DNA from: Endozoicomonas numazuensis
GTDB taxonomy: Bacteria > Pseudomonadota > Gammaproteobacteria > Pseudomonadales > Endozoicomonadaceae
Direction: 5' to 3'
Assembly: GCF_000722635.1 (NCBI RefSeq)
Contig: NZ_JOKH01000002.1
Location: 252,544-303,860, forward strand
DNA: 51,317 bases
The position numbers and the translations under genes were made by a program. The notes beneath the pieces were generated by a model, which worked only from the letters and a program-made list of their open reading frames with translations, did not search any database and had not been told where the DNA came from. Below, in pieces: positions 1-8,368 of this stretch (its first letter is position 1; every line of letters begins with the position of its first letter).

Positions 1-943
1 CCTGTTGCTCAATAACAGGTTCTTCCTGAATCTCTGCATTATTTACCACTGACGGCTGAGGTTGAGCTAACTCCTGATTCTGCACCATCACAGGTTCAAG
101 AGCCGTCAAACCTTCCGCACAACGCTCCATCTGTTCAACCGAACACAGCAGTAAAACCCGCTCCATCAGCTGAGTCAGCACTTCGCCTTCTAACGCTCCG
201 TTATTCGGCAGTTGTGATAACCCGGCATCTAGCCGTTGAACTATGGGAGAAATTCCGGGATCAACAAACGCTAAACCGTGAAGTTTATCCCTGAGCCGAA
301 GAATCGGATTCAGGGCTTTCCGGGTGACTTTGCTTTTCCCTCTGAAGGTTTGCTCAAACAATGTTTGGGCATCCCGACTGATTTCTTCCCGCAGTGTGCC
401 ACCCAACTGGTTTACCTGTTGATTTAGATTCTCCGGCTGGGGTGACGCCACTACTTTGTAAGTCGTGTATCCGAAGTGGAAACGCTGACCTACATCCTGA
501 GCATCCGGTACGGCACTTCTTATGGCTTCAGCAAAATCAGGATGTGCGCTAACCCATTCCTGAATATGCTGGTCGTAGCCTGTCAGAAACGCTTGTTTTT
601 CCAGATTAAAGTCCTGCTGCACCTGATCTAGTTTCAGGCTTAAACCTGACACATAATGATCGGGCACGGCATAACCACCCAGAAATCGCACACCTTCTCT
701 GCCACAGAGCCGACACGCCTGATCCCTCAAACGATGAAACGGCTTCAGCACTTCCCGTTTACACAGCTTTTTGCTTCCCAGCGACACCACTTCATCAGAC
801 GGCAGTTGCCCACCTTTGCCTAAAACCAAATCCTCTGGTTTCAGGCGACGTGCGCCTGACCAGATAGAGCAGTCCAGAGCAATCACAGACATCTGATCCA
901 GCACTTTGGTTACAGCAGCCTGCTTTCCAAAAGAGTCTGTCAT
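1..943 (-). CDS. DUF3150 domain protein (C-terminus beyond window)
   Basis: The minus-strand frame opens at the ATG at 943 and stays open to base 1, so the C-terminus lies outside the window. It reads as a soluble protein starting MTDSFGKQAAVTKVLDQMSV, with a CRLCGREG segment and long helical stretches in the middle. In SXT/R391-type elements and related plasmids a DUF3150 protein follows the CobS-like ATPase and precedes a CobT-like protein. The order here matches, and the start overlaps the ATPase stop as ATGA, implying translational coupling. The molecular role of DUF3150 is unknown. The family call rests on resemblance and gene order. Confidence 0.72.
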   Translation of the reverse strand, partial: MTDSFGKQAAVTKVLDQMSVIALDCSIWSGARRLKPEDLVLGKGGQLPSDEVVSLGSKKLCKREVLKPFHRLRDQACRLCGREGVRFLGGYAVPDHYVSGLSLKLDQVQQDFNLEKQAFLTGYDQHIQEWVSAHPDFAEAIRSAVPDAQDVGQRFHFGYTTYKVVASPQPENLNQQVNQLGGTLREEISRDAQTLFEQTFRGKSKVTRKALNPILRLRDKLHGLAFVDPGISPIVQRLDAGLSQLPNNGALEGEVLTQLMERVLLLCSVEQMERCAEGLTALEPVMVQNQELAQPQPSVVNNAEIQEEPVIEQQ

Positions 944-1944
944 GAGTCCACTCCTGAAGACCAAAGTTCGCCAAAAACATCATGTCCGATTCGATGAATA
1001 GCTTGCCGCTCAGCCGGTTCCACTCTGGCAGTCAAAGCTTGTTCCAAAGCGTATTCAAACACTCTGGGCGCCCCCTGAAACCGAAGTGATAACCTTGCCC
1101 AACGCACAAGCCCACGAGTAGACAGGGTGACACTGAGTTGCGACTCGCCTTCCCCGGCTCTACCATCAGTGTCACCAGTAAACAGACGACGAACCTCGTT
1201 TGAGAGTTTCACCATCTTTTCCCTGACAACCACCGGTAGGTCTGGCACTACCTGATTCAGAATCATCATCTCAGTGAGTTCATCAGGATAATCAACCGCG
1301 ATAACCCTGAATCGATCCAACCAAGCCAACGATTGTCTTAATACCCCCTGATACAAACCACTGCCATCCCCTGCCCCTGCACTGTTACCCGTGGCAACAA
1401 ACCGGAACCGGGGATGCACCGGAATGATTTCTCCGCCGTTCTGCGCCAATACGAGAGGCGCACCGTCCAGCAGATCATACAATCCAGCAAGTTCGGCGGG
1501 GTCCGCCACATCCATCTCATCCAATATCAGAATATGACCATCTTTTACCGCAATACTGAGAGCGCCATACTGGAAGGGAGTTGATCCCTTATCCAATACT
1601 TTCTGTCCCAGCAAATCGTCCAACTCCAACCTTCCATGTACGGGCACCATCTGCACAGGCCAGTGCAACCTTGCAGCAGCTTGGGAAACCAGACTGGTTT
1701 TCCCACATCCTGTCGAACCACACAAAAACAGGCCGTCACCTTCCGGATTATCCAGAAACGCCAGCAACTTCCGCAGCCGGTCTCTGTCAAACACATAAGG
1801 CTGAACAGCCGGTACAGCGGGATGCCCGCACTCCTTATAACCTTCAAGCAGGATCAGTTGATTGGTATCCAGATCAAAGGTTTCATTCAGCTCATAAAAC
1901 ACCGGTTGCAAACCAGCTGGCTCAGACTGAACATCAGTTTCCAT
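940..1944 (-). CDS. MoxR/CobS-like AAA+ ATPase
   Basis: AAA+ ATPase of the MoxR/CobS type. Counting from the ATG at 1944, the Walker A motif GSTGCGKT spans residues 76-83 and Walker B is ILILDEMD with D142/E143. A sensor-like FVATGNSAG follows. The open frame extends upstream to 2019, but the METDVQSEP start at 1944 is preferred because the upstream extension looks non-coding. Such ATPases usually remodel a partner carrying a VWA domain (CobT-like). In SXT-type elements they sit beside Bet and exonuclease. The gene lies about 100 bases after the exonuclease and overlaps the DUF3150 gene by 4 bases. The substrate is unknown. Confidence 0.85.
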   Translation of the reverse strand: METDVQSEPAGLQPVFYELNETFDLDTNQLILLEGYKECGHPAVPAVQPYVFDRDRLRKLLAFLDNPEGDGLFLCGSTGCGKTSLVSQAAARLHWPVQMVPVHGRLELDDLLGQKVLDKGSTPFQYGALSIAVKDGHILILDEMDVADPAELAGLYDLLDGAPLVLAQNGGEIIPVHPRFRFVATGNSAGAGDGSGLYQGVLRQSLAWLDRFRVIAVDYPDELTEMMILNQVVPDLPVVVREKMVKLSNEVRRLFTGDTDGRAGEGESQLSVTLSTRGLVRWARLSLRFQGAPRVFEYALEQALTARVEPAERQAIHRIGHDVFGELWSSGVDS

Positions 1945-2040
1945 CGTTAATATCCTGCACTCTCTTAAAACAAAAAAAGGGCAGAAATTCCCCCCGACTG
2001 GGGAAAACAACTGCCCCACCCGGGTTAATGAAATATTGAT

Positions 2041-3078
2041 TCAGAAATAGAAGCTTTGGTTACTGACTGTTGGGTTTAACACCAACAGTTCATTCCCAGT
2101 CACTTCGAATTCCGGTTCTCTCTCGTCCACTCTTTTATCGAGCAAGGTTACTCTCACCAGCTCCCTTGCCTTGCGGTGAAAAGAGTCAAGATCAGGCAAC
2201 GCCAGCTGGTGCTGCTTGCACAATGCTTCCAGCGCTTTCTGATAATCTATGGAACCGCTGCACTCACTGCAGCAGATTCGTAAACCATCAGACTCAGCTA
2301 CCCGGAAAGTTCCCATCAACTTCTTCAATTCCTGTTGCAGTAGCTTCTGTTGATACTTTCCGCTATCCAGTTCCTCTTTCAACTCATCCAAGCGACACTG
2401 ACGACGGCGATAGACCGTTGCCATCTTGTGCCATTGCGCCTGTTCAGACAGGCCTTGTGGCACAAATACATCCAGATTCGGATCTTTCTCCGGCTCATCA
2501 CCTTCTTCCACAAGCTGCCAGAAAGCTTCTGCTTCCTGCCGCAACTGTTGAATCAGATGCTCATCTCTGTTGATACAGGCCGGAAGAATCGGCATACCTT
2601 TGCGGTAAAAGCACAACCAAGCCCTTGGAGCATCAGCGATAAGCATTTGAAACTGTACTTGAGCAAATGCTCGTCGATAGCCTTCTGACTGATCCTTCAA
2701 AGCCTTCACTTCCTGATAGACCTTTTCGGACGGAGATTTCAGCTCTACCGGGATACCGTCTTTGGTAATGCCATCAAAGCTCGCTCGTAGCTTCAGATTC
2801 TGTTCCCACTCACCACAAACAGGCAAGAGAGGTGCATCACCCAACGCTTCCTCCATCCGAATCCTTGCATCGTCTTCATCCTCAATTCCTCGTTGAACAT
2901 GAGGGTTTGAAGATAAATCCGGCTCCTTCAGAATCCCTGATTTCTCTGCCCAAAGCTGCCACCGTGATTTATAAGGCGACTGCCCAAGAATCACAGCCGC
3001 ATCACTGGCTGTAACACCACAACGACGCCAGTCTTGCCACGCCTTTGACCGCTGCTCAAGATTGACTTGCTTCATCAC
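2041..3078 (-). CDS. exo: YqaJ-family alkaline exonuclease (Exo)
   Basis: Lambda-Exo/YqaJ-type 5'-3' double-strand DNA exonuclease with a PD-(D/E)XK core. Visible residues are RGIEDED (E65), ASFDG (D102) and VELKSP (E112, K114), followed by a QVQFQM helix. It would resect double-strand ends so that the Bet protein encoded just upstream can load on single strands. The gap to bet is only 8 bases, so the two are co-transcribed as in SXT/R391. The start MMKQ is at 3078; the second Met at 3075 is equally possible. Length (345 aa) suits the family; the C-terminal 120 residues are helical and variable. Confidence 0.88.
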   Translation of the reverse strand: MMKQVNLEQRSKAWQDWRRCGVTASDAAVILGQSPYKSRWQLWAEKSGILKEPDLSSNPHVQRGIEDEDDARIRMEEALGDAPLLPVCGEWEQNLKLRASFDGITKDGIPVELKSPSEKVYQEVKALKDQSEGYRRAFAQVQFQMLIADAPRAWLCFYRKGMPILPACINRDEHLIQQLRQEAEAFWQLVEEGDEPEKDPNLDVFVPQGLSEQAQWHKMATVYRRRQCRLDELKEELDSGKYQQKLLQQELKKLMGTFRVAESDGLRICCSECSGSIDYQKALEALCKQHQLALPDLDSFHRKARELVRVTLLDKRVDEREPEFEVTGNELLVLNPTVSNQSFYF

Positions 3079-3086
3079 AACTCACC

Positions 3087-4082
3087 TTAAGCAGCCGGTG
3101 CTGCGGATGCTGCTTGCGCTTCATCCAGCCGGAACAAGCAGTAATTCAGAGCATTACCATCTTCCTTAAACCGTTCCTGGGCAAAACCCTGAGCGGCAGT
3201 AAATGCTCCTGTTCCCTTAGCTCGATCCACAATCTGACCAATAAAGGAAAGAACCTGTGGTTCAAGATCACTGGGATCAGGCACTTCATCACCCGCAATA
3301 TCCTTCGCTGGCAATAACTCTCCTGCTATCTCAGCCAACGCACTATCCAGAACATCTGGTTCAGACGACACAGGCTCAGCTATCTCCTTTTTCTCTCGCT
3401 CCTTCACCTCATTACTGGCTGCTTCTGCCAGCTTGGATTCATATTCCCGCAGATCAGGCACTGGCTCACCCATCTGGGTTTCCAGCAACCTTTCCGCTTC
3501 ATCTGGTTCAAATAATCCGCTGAGGCCATAGGCAATCCGAATCGCCTGAATCTGGGACTTGTGCCTTAACATACGTTTAGGACAAGTCTGCCAAGGGCCA
3601 GGGAACTTCTTGCCATTCTTGATCACCGCAGGTCGGTACAGCTCATCCAGGTACTCCCGCACCCGAATCGCATGCTCCCGATCCTTTCTATAGACGACGC
3701 ATTCCATCCAGGGATGACAGGCTTTCATATCCTCATCAAACTGAACCAGTTCTTCAGGGTAATGAAACTCCATACCATCGCTTTCGGGATACGCATTCAT
3801 AATCCTTGTCCACCCGTCGACAGATATCACAGGCAGCACACCGCCTCTGCGATCACTTAGACCATATATCTGCCGTATAAATGGATTCAGACCATAACTG
3901 TCAGCCACTGACAACAGAGACAGCATCTGCTCCCGTGTAGGAACACTGCCGTTCTGCTGCCGAAACGCAGTCTGCGCCAACGTATTCAGCAACTCATCTT
4001 CACGAAACCCATAACGCTCCGCAAAACGAGCCACCAGATCGTTGGCACCGCCACCATCATTAACAACACAAGAGTGATTCAT
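3087..4082 (-). CDS. bet: Bet/RecT-type single-strand annealing protein
   Basis: Phage-recombination Bet family protein that anneals complementary single strands after Exo resection. Recognisable segments are the N-terminal LSLLSVADSYGLNPFIRQIY, GVLPVISVDGWTRIMN, a PWMECVVYRKDR strand and the basic CPKRMLRHKSQIQAIRIAYG near the end of the conserved core. The last 100 residues are acidic, as is usual for the tail. The frame extends upstream to 4118, but MNHSCVVND at 4082 has an AGAGAG-type ribosome site six bases away and is preferred. With the downstream exonuclease it forms a two-gene recombination module. Confidence 0.87.
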   Translation of the reverse strand: MNHSCVVNDGGGANDLVARFAERYGFREDELLNTLAQTAFRQQNGSVPTREQMLSLLSVADSYGLNPFIRQIYGLSDRRGGVLPVISVDGWTRIMNAYPESDGMEFHYPEELVQFDEDMKACHPWMECVVYRKDREHAIRVREYLDELYRPAVIKNGKKFPGPWQTCPKRMLRHKSQIQAIRIAYGLSGLFEPDEAERLLETQMGEPVPDLREYESKLAEAASNEVKEREKKEIAEPVSSEPDVLDSALAEIAGELLPAKDIAGDEVPDPSDLEPQVLSFIGQIVDRAKGTGAFTAAQGFAQERFKEDGNALNYCLFRLDEAQAASAAPAA

Positions 4083-4655
4083 AAGAAGCTCTCTTACTTT
4101 CCTGAAAAGAAAACGCAAGACAGAACTTCCCTACATGACAGAGAGATTCTGCCATGCAGAAGGGCGCAGAATTTCAGACAGGCAAAACCAGTCGCAAAAC
4201 CCATACGTCGCTTGAAAAGTCACCAAAGTGACTGGAATGACAAGGCAGCGGATAAACCGTTGCTTTAATTGAAAATCAGCTTTCGCTGCGAACCTTCAAG
4301 ACTGTTATCGCAAGATACAGACCGTTCAGTTCATCTCCGGATTCTCTCGCAACATCACGAGACGCTCATAGCATTCAAACTATGAAGGAAACCACACTGC
4401 TACGAGCATCTGATCCGCCGGGTCAGCCGACACTCTAACCTCTGTGGTTTCATAACCTGTTAATCAATAACGTCACGGACTTCTCTCATACAAGAGAAAG
4501 TCTATTCCCGATTAGCAGGTATCAAGGAACTTTCACTATAGGACAAAGAATCTGATTTTACTCAGCAAAAATCGAACTATTCCTGTAGGAAATGATCTGT
4601 AATACAGATATAAACGACCTGTGATAAACTGATATTTAATATAAAGGAGAGCATC
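4083..4655. promoter_or_regulatory. Intergenic region with operator-like palindromes
   Basis: No credible gene is visible in these ~570 bases between divergent bet and the arfA-like gene. Two short perfect inverted repeats lie close to the arfA start: TTCCT-GT-AGGAA at 4580-4591 and ATCTGT-AAT-ACAGAT at 4595-4609. A longer imperfect hairpin (about nine pairs with one bulge) lies at 4471-4495. The palindromes look like repressor sites for promoters firing either way, but no regulator gene adjoins them and no promoter hexamers are convincing. Confidence 0.45.
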
Positions 4656-4841
4656 ATGGCTAAATCCAAACGAAAACGCCCCGCTTCAGCAGTGCTGAAA
4701 CTTATGAGTATCCCCATGTTCAGGCAGCGTAAGGTGGAACTGAAAACCCGCTACAAGCGCAAGGACAAACACAACGGTAAGTCTGATTCCAGGCTGTACC
4801 AGAAAGCACTGAATGAGTCAGTGTTTTCTCGTGCGGCTTGA
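4656..4841 (+). CDS. arfA: ArfA-like alternative ribosome-rescue factor
   Basis: A 61-aa strongly basic protein resembling ArfA, which recruits RF2 to ribosomes stalled on mRNAs lacking a stop codon. The central segment PMFRQRKVELKTRYKRKDKH aligns well with the ArfA core (PLFRQRVEKNKKGKGSY and following lysines), preceded by a short helix. An excellent ribosome site AAGGAGAG sits 4 bases before the ATG. A nine-pair hairpin inside the reading frame (4804-4826) matches the known control of E. coli arfA, whose mRNA is cut or terminated within the frame so that the protein is made only when tmRNA fails. It overlaps the convergent recombinase by 24 bases. The family call is by motif only. Confidence 0.72.
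   Translation: MAKSKRKRPASAVLKLMSIPMFRQRKVELKTRYKRKDKHNGKSDSRLYQKALNESVFSRAA
4804..4826 (+). terminator. Hairpin within the arfA-like coding sequence
   Basis: Arms AAGCACTGA and TCAGTGTTT (one G-T pair) enclose loop ATGAG, and the 3' arm runs into TTTTC. It lies upstream of the arfA-like stop codon. Termination or RNase III cleavage here would give a non-stop mRNA, the substrate logic of ArfA autoregulation. It also spans the stop codon of the convergent recombinase. Confidence 0.6.
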
Positions 4842-5834
4842 GTCAGCCCCCTTCCCTTTACGGCTCCCTAAATACGCTGACACAACCTCCACCCTATTAT
4901 GCCCAAGTAGCGCAGCAATTTTCTGTCTTGCCTCCAGATCCCTGCTTTTATCGACGACAAAATCACCCGCTATCACTGGCGCAGGTTTTCCCGTCAGCCG
5001 CTGGTATTGCTCACATGCATAAGCCGCCCTCAGGTCATGACGGTGCTTCAGTCCGTACTGTTTGAGTACTGAGCCACTGCTTTCTCTTACCTTTGCCAGA
5101 AAATCCGGCAGCCGTTTCCCCGCAGGAATCAAATTATTGGTTGTCCCCTGAAGCTTGGCAGCCTGAGTTAAAGCCAGCAGCGCAGTATCCGTGACAGGTA
5201 CCCATCGTTCAGCCCGAGATGGGCTGGTTGCAGTCCGCTTACCCCTCCCGCCCTTGGTGCCAAGCTCAATATCAATACTGCCACTCTCCTTGTATTGCTG
5301 AAGAGCTTTCTGGCAATCCAGTAATGCCGCTTCTTTAGAACGAAGCCCCAGCTCACGACATAAGCCCAATATGGCTGCTATACGATCATGGCCTTTCATG
5401 ATCAAGTCCGCTTGCACCTGCGCCAGTTTTTCACGGCTCAGCTCGGGCGCTTCTGTTCTGACCTTATGTCGATTGGCCTGTAGTGCTTCTGCCGGTTTAA
5501 TGCTGATATCACCGTTCCCACGCAATGCCCTTAACACCACATTGCACGCCGATAACCGGTTTTGTGCCGTTGCCACAGACAACGACTGACCTTCACCATT
5601 CAGACGTGCACGCAGATACTCGGCATAATGCCGGAGTGTATGGTTGTTGATTTCGTGGGCTTCCTTAATCCCCATGCATTTTGCCCAGAGACAAAATTGT
5701 TTCCAACGGTCTGAGTGGGTTGCCACCGTATGAAACTGACCGGGCATAGCCACCTTCAGAGCATTGTGTCCGGCATAGGACAAACCACGACCATAGCCAA
5801 AATTACAATCATTATGAGTCAGAAATTGAGACAT
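4818..5834 (-). CDS. Tyrosine recombinase / integrase-domain protein
   Basis: 338-aa site-specific recombinase of the tyrosine family. From the ATG at 5834 the catalytic set is readable: R165 in LCRELGLRSKEA, a lysine around 194 in LGTKGGRGK, H266-D-L-R269, H312 in LLGHNR and nucleophile Y321 in VVSAYLGS. The N-terminal 120 residues form the core-binding domain. It resembles the integrase-domain proteins found on large marine plasmids and ICEs rather than classical phage integrases. No excisionase or att site was found beside it, so it may act in dimer resolution or cassette movement instead of element integration. Its 3' end overlaps the convergent arfA-like gene. Confidence 0.82.
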   Translation of the reverse strand: MSQFLTHNDCNFGYGRGLSYAGHNALKVAMPGQFHTVATHSDRWKQFCLWAKCMGIKEAHEINNHTLRHYAEYLRARLNGEGQSLSVATAQNRLSACNVVLRALRGNGDISIKPAEALQANRHKVRTEAPELSREKLAQVQADLIMKGHDRIAAILGLCRELGLRSKEAALLDCQKALQQYKESGSIDIELGTKGGRGKRTATSPSRAERWVPVTDTALLALTQAAKLQGTTNNLIPAGKRLPDFLAKVRESSGSVLKQYGLKHRHDLRAAYACEQYQRLTGKPAPVIAGDFVVDKSRDLEARQKIAALLGHNRVEVVSAYLGSRKGKGADSSRTRKH

Positions 5835-6784
5835 AACTCTCCCCTTCCATCCAGAACTGGCACTTATGTCGAAAAATCAGAAAACGACGGAAATCTGCCC
5901 CTGGAACCCTGATCCAAGTTTAATGTGAGGCCACATCACGCAGTGGCCAGACGGGACAGCCTGTAACGCAAGGGTTGCGGGCAGTGACGCTCATCGCTAC
6001 AAAGAGCAGAGCTTTGCTGATGCCAGCAGCTGAGGCGATAACTGTTATAACCAGCACAATGACTGACCGGGTTTAGTATCACGCCTGCTTATGAAAGTTC
6101 GCCATGAAAGCGACCAAAACAATGGAAAGAAAGCCGATAGAAGACACTGGTCGATCCGCAAGGCACGAATGCCAATACAAACAGAGACGGTCTCTGGAAG
6201 CGGCTTTTTGGAAATGAGCTTTCCCAAATCAGAGCAACAAAAATTCTACGACCCGGTGAGCTGGGTGATAACAAACGTACAACTCAATATTGCATAAGAA
6301 TGGATAAGCTTTTGGAGACGACCTGTCTGACGCTTTTTCTGAAAAAGCCATCAAACAACCCGTGTGCCAGAGTCGCTATGCACTGGCAACCTCACAGCTG
6401 ATGTTCAGCTGTATGAAAGACTCGCGAAGAGTGGTCGGTGCCTCACGGCAAGCTTTGTGGTCTGATTATGACTACGTTGCAAGTAAAGTTATGCTCCTGT
6501 CAATAATCATACCAACTGTGATTTTAAGCAAAAAAGTCACAGTAACCGAGGAGGATATTATAACTCCTCATCGAGAATCTTCTATTTTCATTTAATGACT
6601 ACAAAACAAATAATTCGTTTTGTGCGGCTACCTCTATCCCCCAGAAAATGGCACAATCGAGCCATTTATCATCAATTTTCACAATATTGCTACCCGCTCT
6701 GAGACGTAATCCTGCTCAGTAATTTACTGTCGCAAGGCCTGAGGGCGATAGCGTATCTGAATACCACTGAAATATGTAAGTATC
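5835..6784. other. 950-bp region without a convincing gene
   Basis: The stretch between the recombinase and dptF contains only short open frames (about 60-77 codons) without ribosome sites or recognisable motifs. I see no tRNA, IS remnant or array. A perfect 7-bp inverted repeat at 6601-6623 is the only clear signal. The region probably contains the left edge of the Dnd cargo and the dptF promoter. Confidence 0.5.
6601..6623. promoter_or_regulatory. Inverted repeat upstream of dptF (possible operator)
   Basis: ACAAAAC and GTTTTGT flank a 9-base spacer about 160 bases before the dptF start. It may be an operator for the restriction operon. Perfect symmetry is the only evidence. Confidence 0.35.
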
Positions 6785-8368
6785 ATGTCACTAAAGCAAT
6801 TGCTTAACACTCTATCGAGGTCTTCTGCACAGGCAGTAAGCACACTGGGTAATGCAGGCAGCAACACTGTTAAAGAATATCTGTACATCAAAACCAACAT
6901 AGAAATCGCTTTCCAGAAAGCGATTGAACAAGCCAATTCACGAGAAAAAATCATTTTTCTATGTGGCTCAAGTGGTGATGGGAAGTCCGAAATCCTGACA
7001 CGCTACTACCACATGCACAAAGAGAAACTGGATTTCCATCTGGATGCTACGCACAGCTTTCAGCCGGATATGACAGCTATTGAAACACTCGACCACACAT
7101 TCAAATGTCACAAGGAAGGTAAGAAACCACTTATTGTGGGTATCAATATTGGCATGCTCGGCAACTATGCTGAAGAAGGGTCTGAAGAGCACAGCAACAT
7201 CAAACAATCCATCAAAGCATTTCTGAAAAATGACTTTGATCATATCTATACAAACCACATTTTTCTAAACTTTGAGGATTACCCTAAGTTCGAACCAGAC
7301 AATGACCAGATCATTGCACCATTCATAGAGTCGTTGTTGCTTAAATTGACAGTAGCATCTGACGACAACCCTTTCTATCAGGCATGGAAACAAGAAGAAG
7401 GTGCTAACACAACTCTACATGTCAACTATCGGCTACTGCTATACCCTGAAGTTCAGCAGGTAATCATTCGTACTCTATTGAAAGTTCGCCTGAAATACGA
7501 CCAGTTCCTGACAGCCAGAACTCTACTCGACTTTGTTTATAACTTGTTGTCTGGTCCTGGGTACCTCTTCGACAACCTGTTCACCGATAAGAATACTGAG
7601 CTAGCTAAGGCGCTGACTCATTTCGACCCGTGCACTATTCGCTCAAAAGACATTGATCTATTTATGATTCAAAACTCTCTGAACATTACTGATGAGAAGT
7701 TTGAAGCATTCAGAAGCGATGTTAGTCAGCTGATTCTGGTTGAAAAAATGGAAACAGGCTCATGGATACGCTTTTTCCACATGATTCAAGAACTGGAAAT
7801 TAGTAACAATTACCATGCTCGTTTTAACAGTGCTTTCCAGAACCAACTATACGATGAATACGTAAAAATCTGGCTTTTACATCTAAATTACAGTGGTCAA
7901 AGCTCAGAAAACAAGGAGCTTGAGAAGTTTTACAGCAAATGTTTTTTAGAGGCTTTGTTCCGGTTTGCCAATCGGTTTGCCCCAGAGTTGACCAGTAAAA
8001 GCCAGCTATTTTTAGCTGAGTATAACGGTTATCAAGTATCTACAGCTGTTGATGTTGAAGCTAATTTGCAACGCATAGTGCAGCACAAGCCTCTGCGACT
8101 GAGTCACTTCAATGCGGTGTTAGAACTAAATTATGAGGAAGATCTGCCACCTGTACCAATTAGTGCCAGTTTTTTGGATTTGATTTTAAAAATCAACAGC
8201 GGCTACCGACCAAACAAGCACGACAAAAACAATATTGTCATTCTTGAAGAGCTGATTGAAGACATCACTCGCCGTGTTCAAGAAAGCAAAAAGCTTCATA
8301 TTCATAAGGATCAAGATGAATGGACCCTTATCAATCGTGGTCATCAAATTAAAGTGAAGGGGCAATAA
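6785..8368 (+). CDS. dptF: DptF, phosphorothioation-dependent restriction ATPase
   Basis: 527-aa protein of the DptF (DndF) family, one of three proteins that restrict DNA lacking phosphorothioate marks in cells carrying dndBCDE. The P-loop GSSGDGKS occupies residues 61-68 after the strand KIIFLC, and the rest is mostly helical with no nuclease motif evident. It is the first gene of the dptF-G-H operon. The stop and the dptG start share bases as TAATG, giving tight coupling. The ribosome site is weak. Family membership is inferred from length, P-loop position and the classic FGH order next to dndBCDE. Confidence 0.88.
   Translation: MSLKQLLNTLSRSSAQAVSTLGNAGSNTVKEYLYIKTNIEIAFQKAIEQANSREKIIFLCGSSGDGKSEILTRYYHMHKEKLDFHLDATHSFQPDMTAIETLDHTFKCHKEGKKPLIVGINIGMLGNYAEEGSEEHSNIKQSIKAFLKNDFDHIYTNHIFLNFEDYPKFEPDNDQIIAPFIESLLLKLTVASDDNPFYQAWKQEEGANTTLHVNYRLLLYPEVQQVIIRTLLKVRLKYDQFLTARTLLDFVYNLLSGPGYLFDNLFTDKNTELAKALTHFDPCTIRSKDIDLFMIQNSLNITDEKFEAFRSDVSQLILVEKMETGSWIRFFHMIQELEISNNYHARFNSAFQNQLYDEYVKIWLLHLNYSGQSSENKELEKFYSKCFLEALFRFANRFAPELTSKSQLFLAEYNGYQVSTAVDVEANLQRIVQHKPLRLSHFNAVLELNYEEDLPPVPISASFLDLILKINSGYRPNKHDKNNIVILEELIEDITRRVQESKKLHIHKDQDEWTLINRGHQIKVKGQ

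Noticed and set aside
4818-5834. Recombinase as the integrase that defines an ICE end
   Set aside because: No tRNA or other att site, excisionase or element boundary lies beside it, and a replication gene is present, so plasmid versus ICE stays open.
6362-6595. 77-codon ORF in the gap before dptF
   Set aside because: No ribosome site, no motif and no operon context; likely chance.
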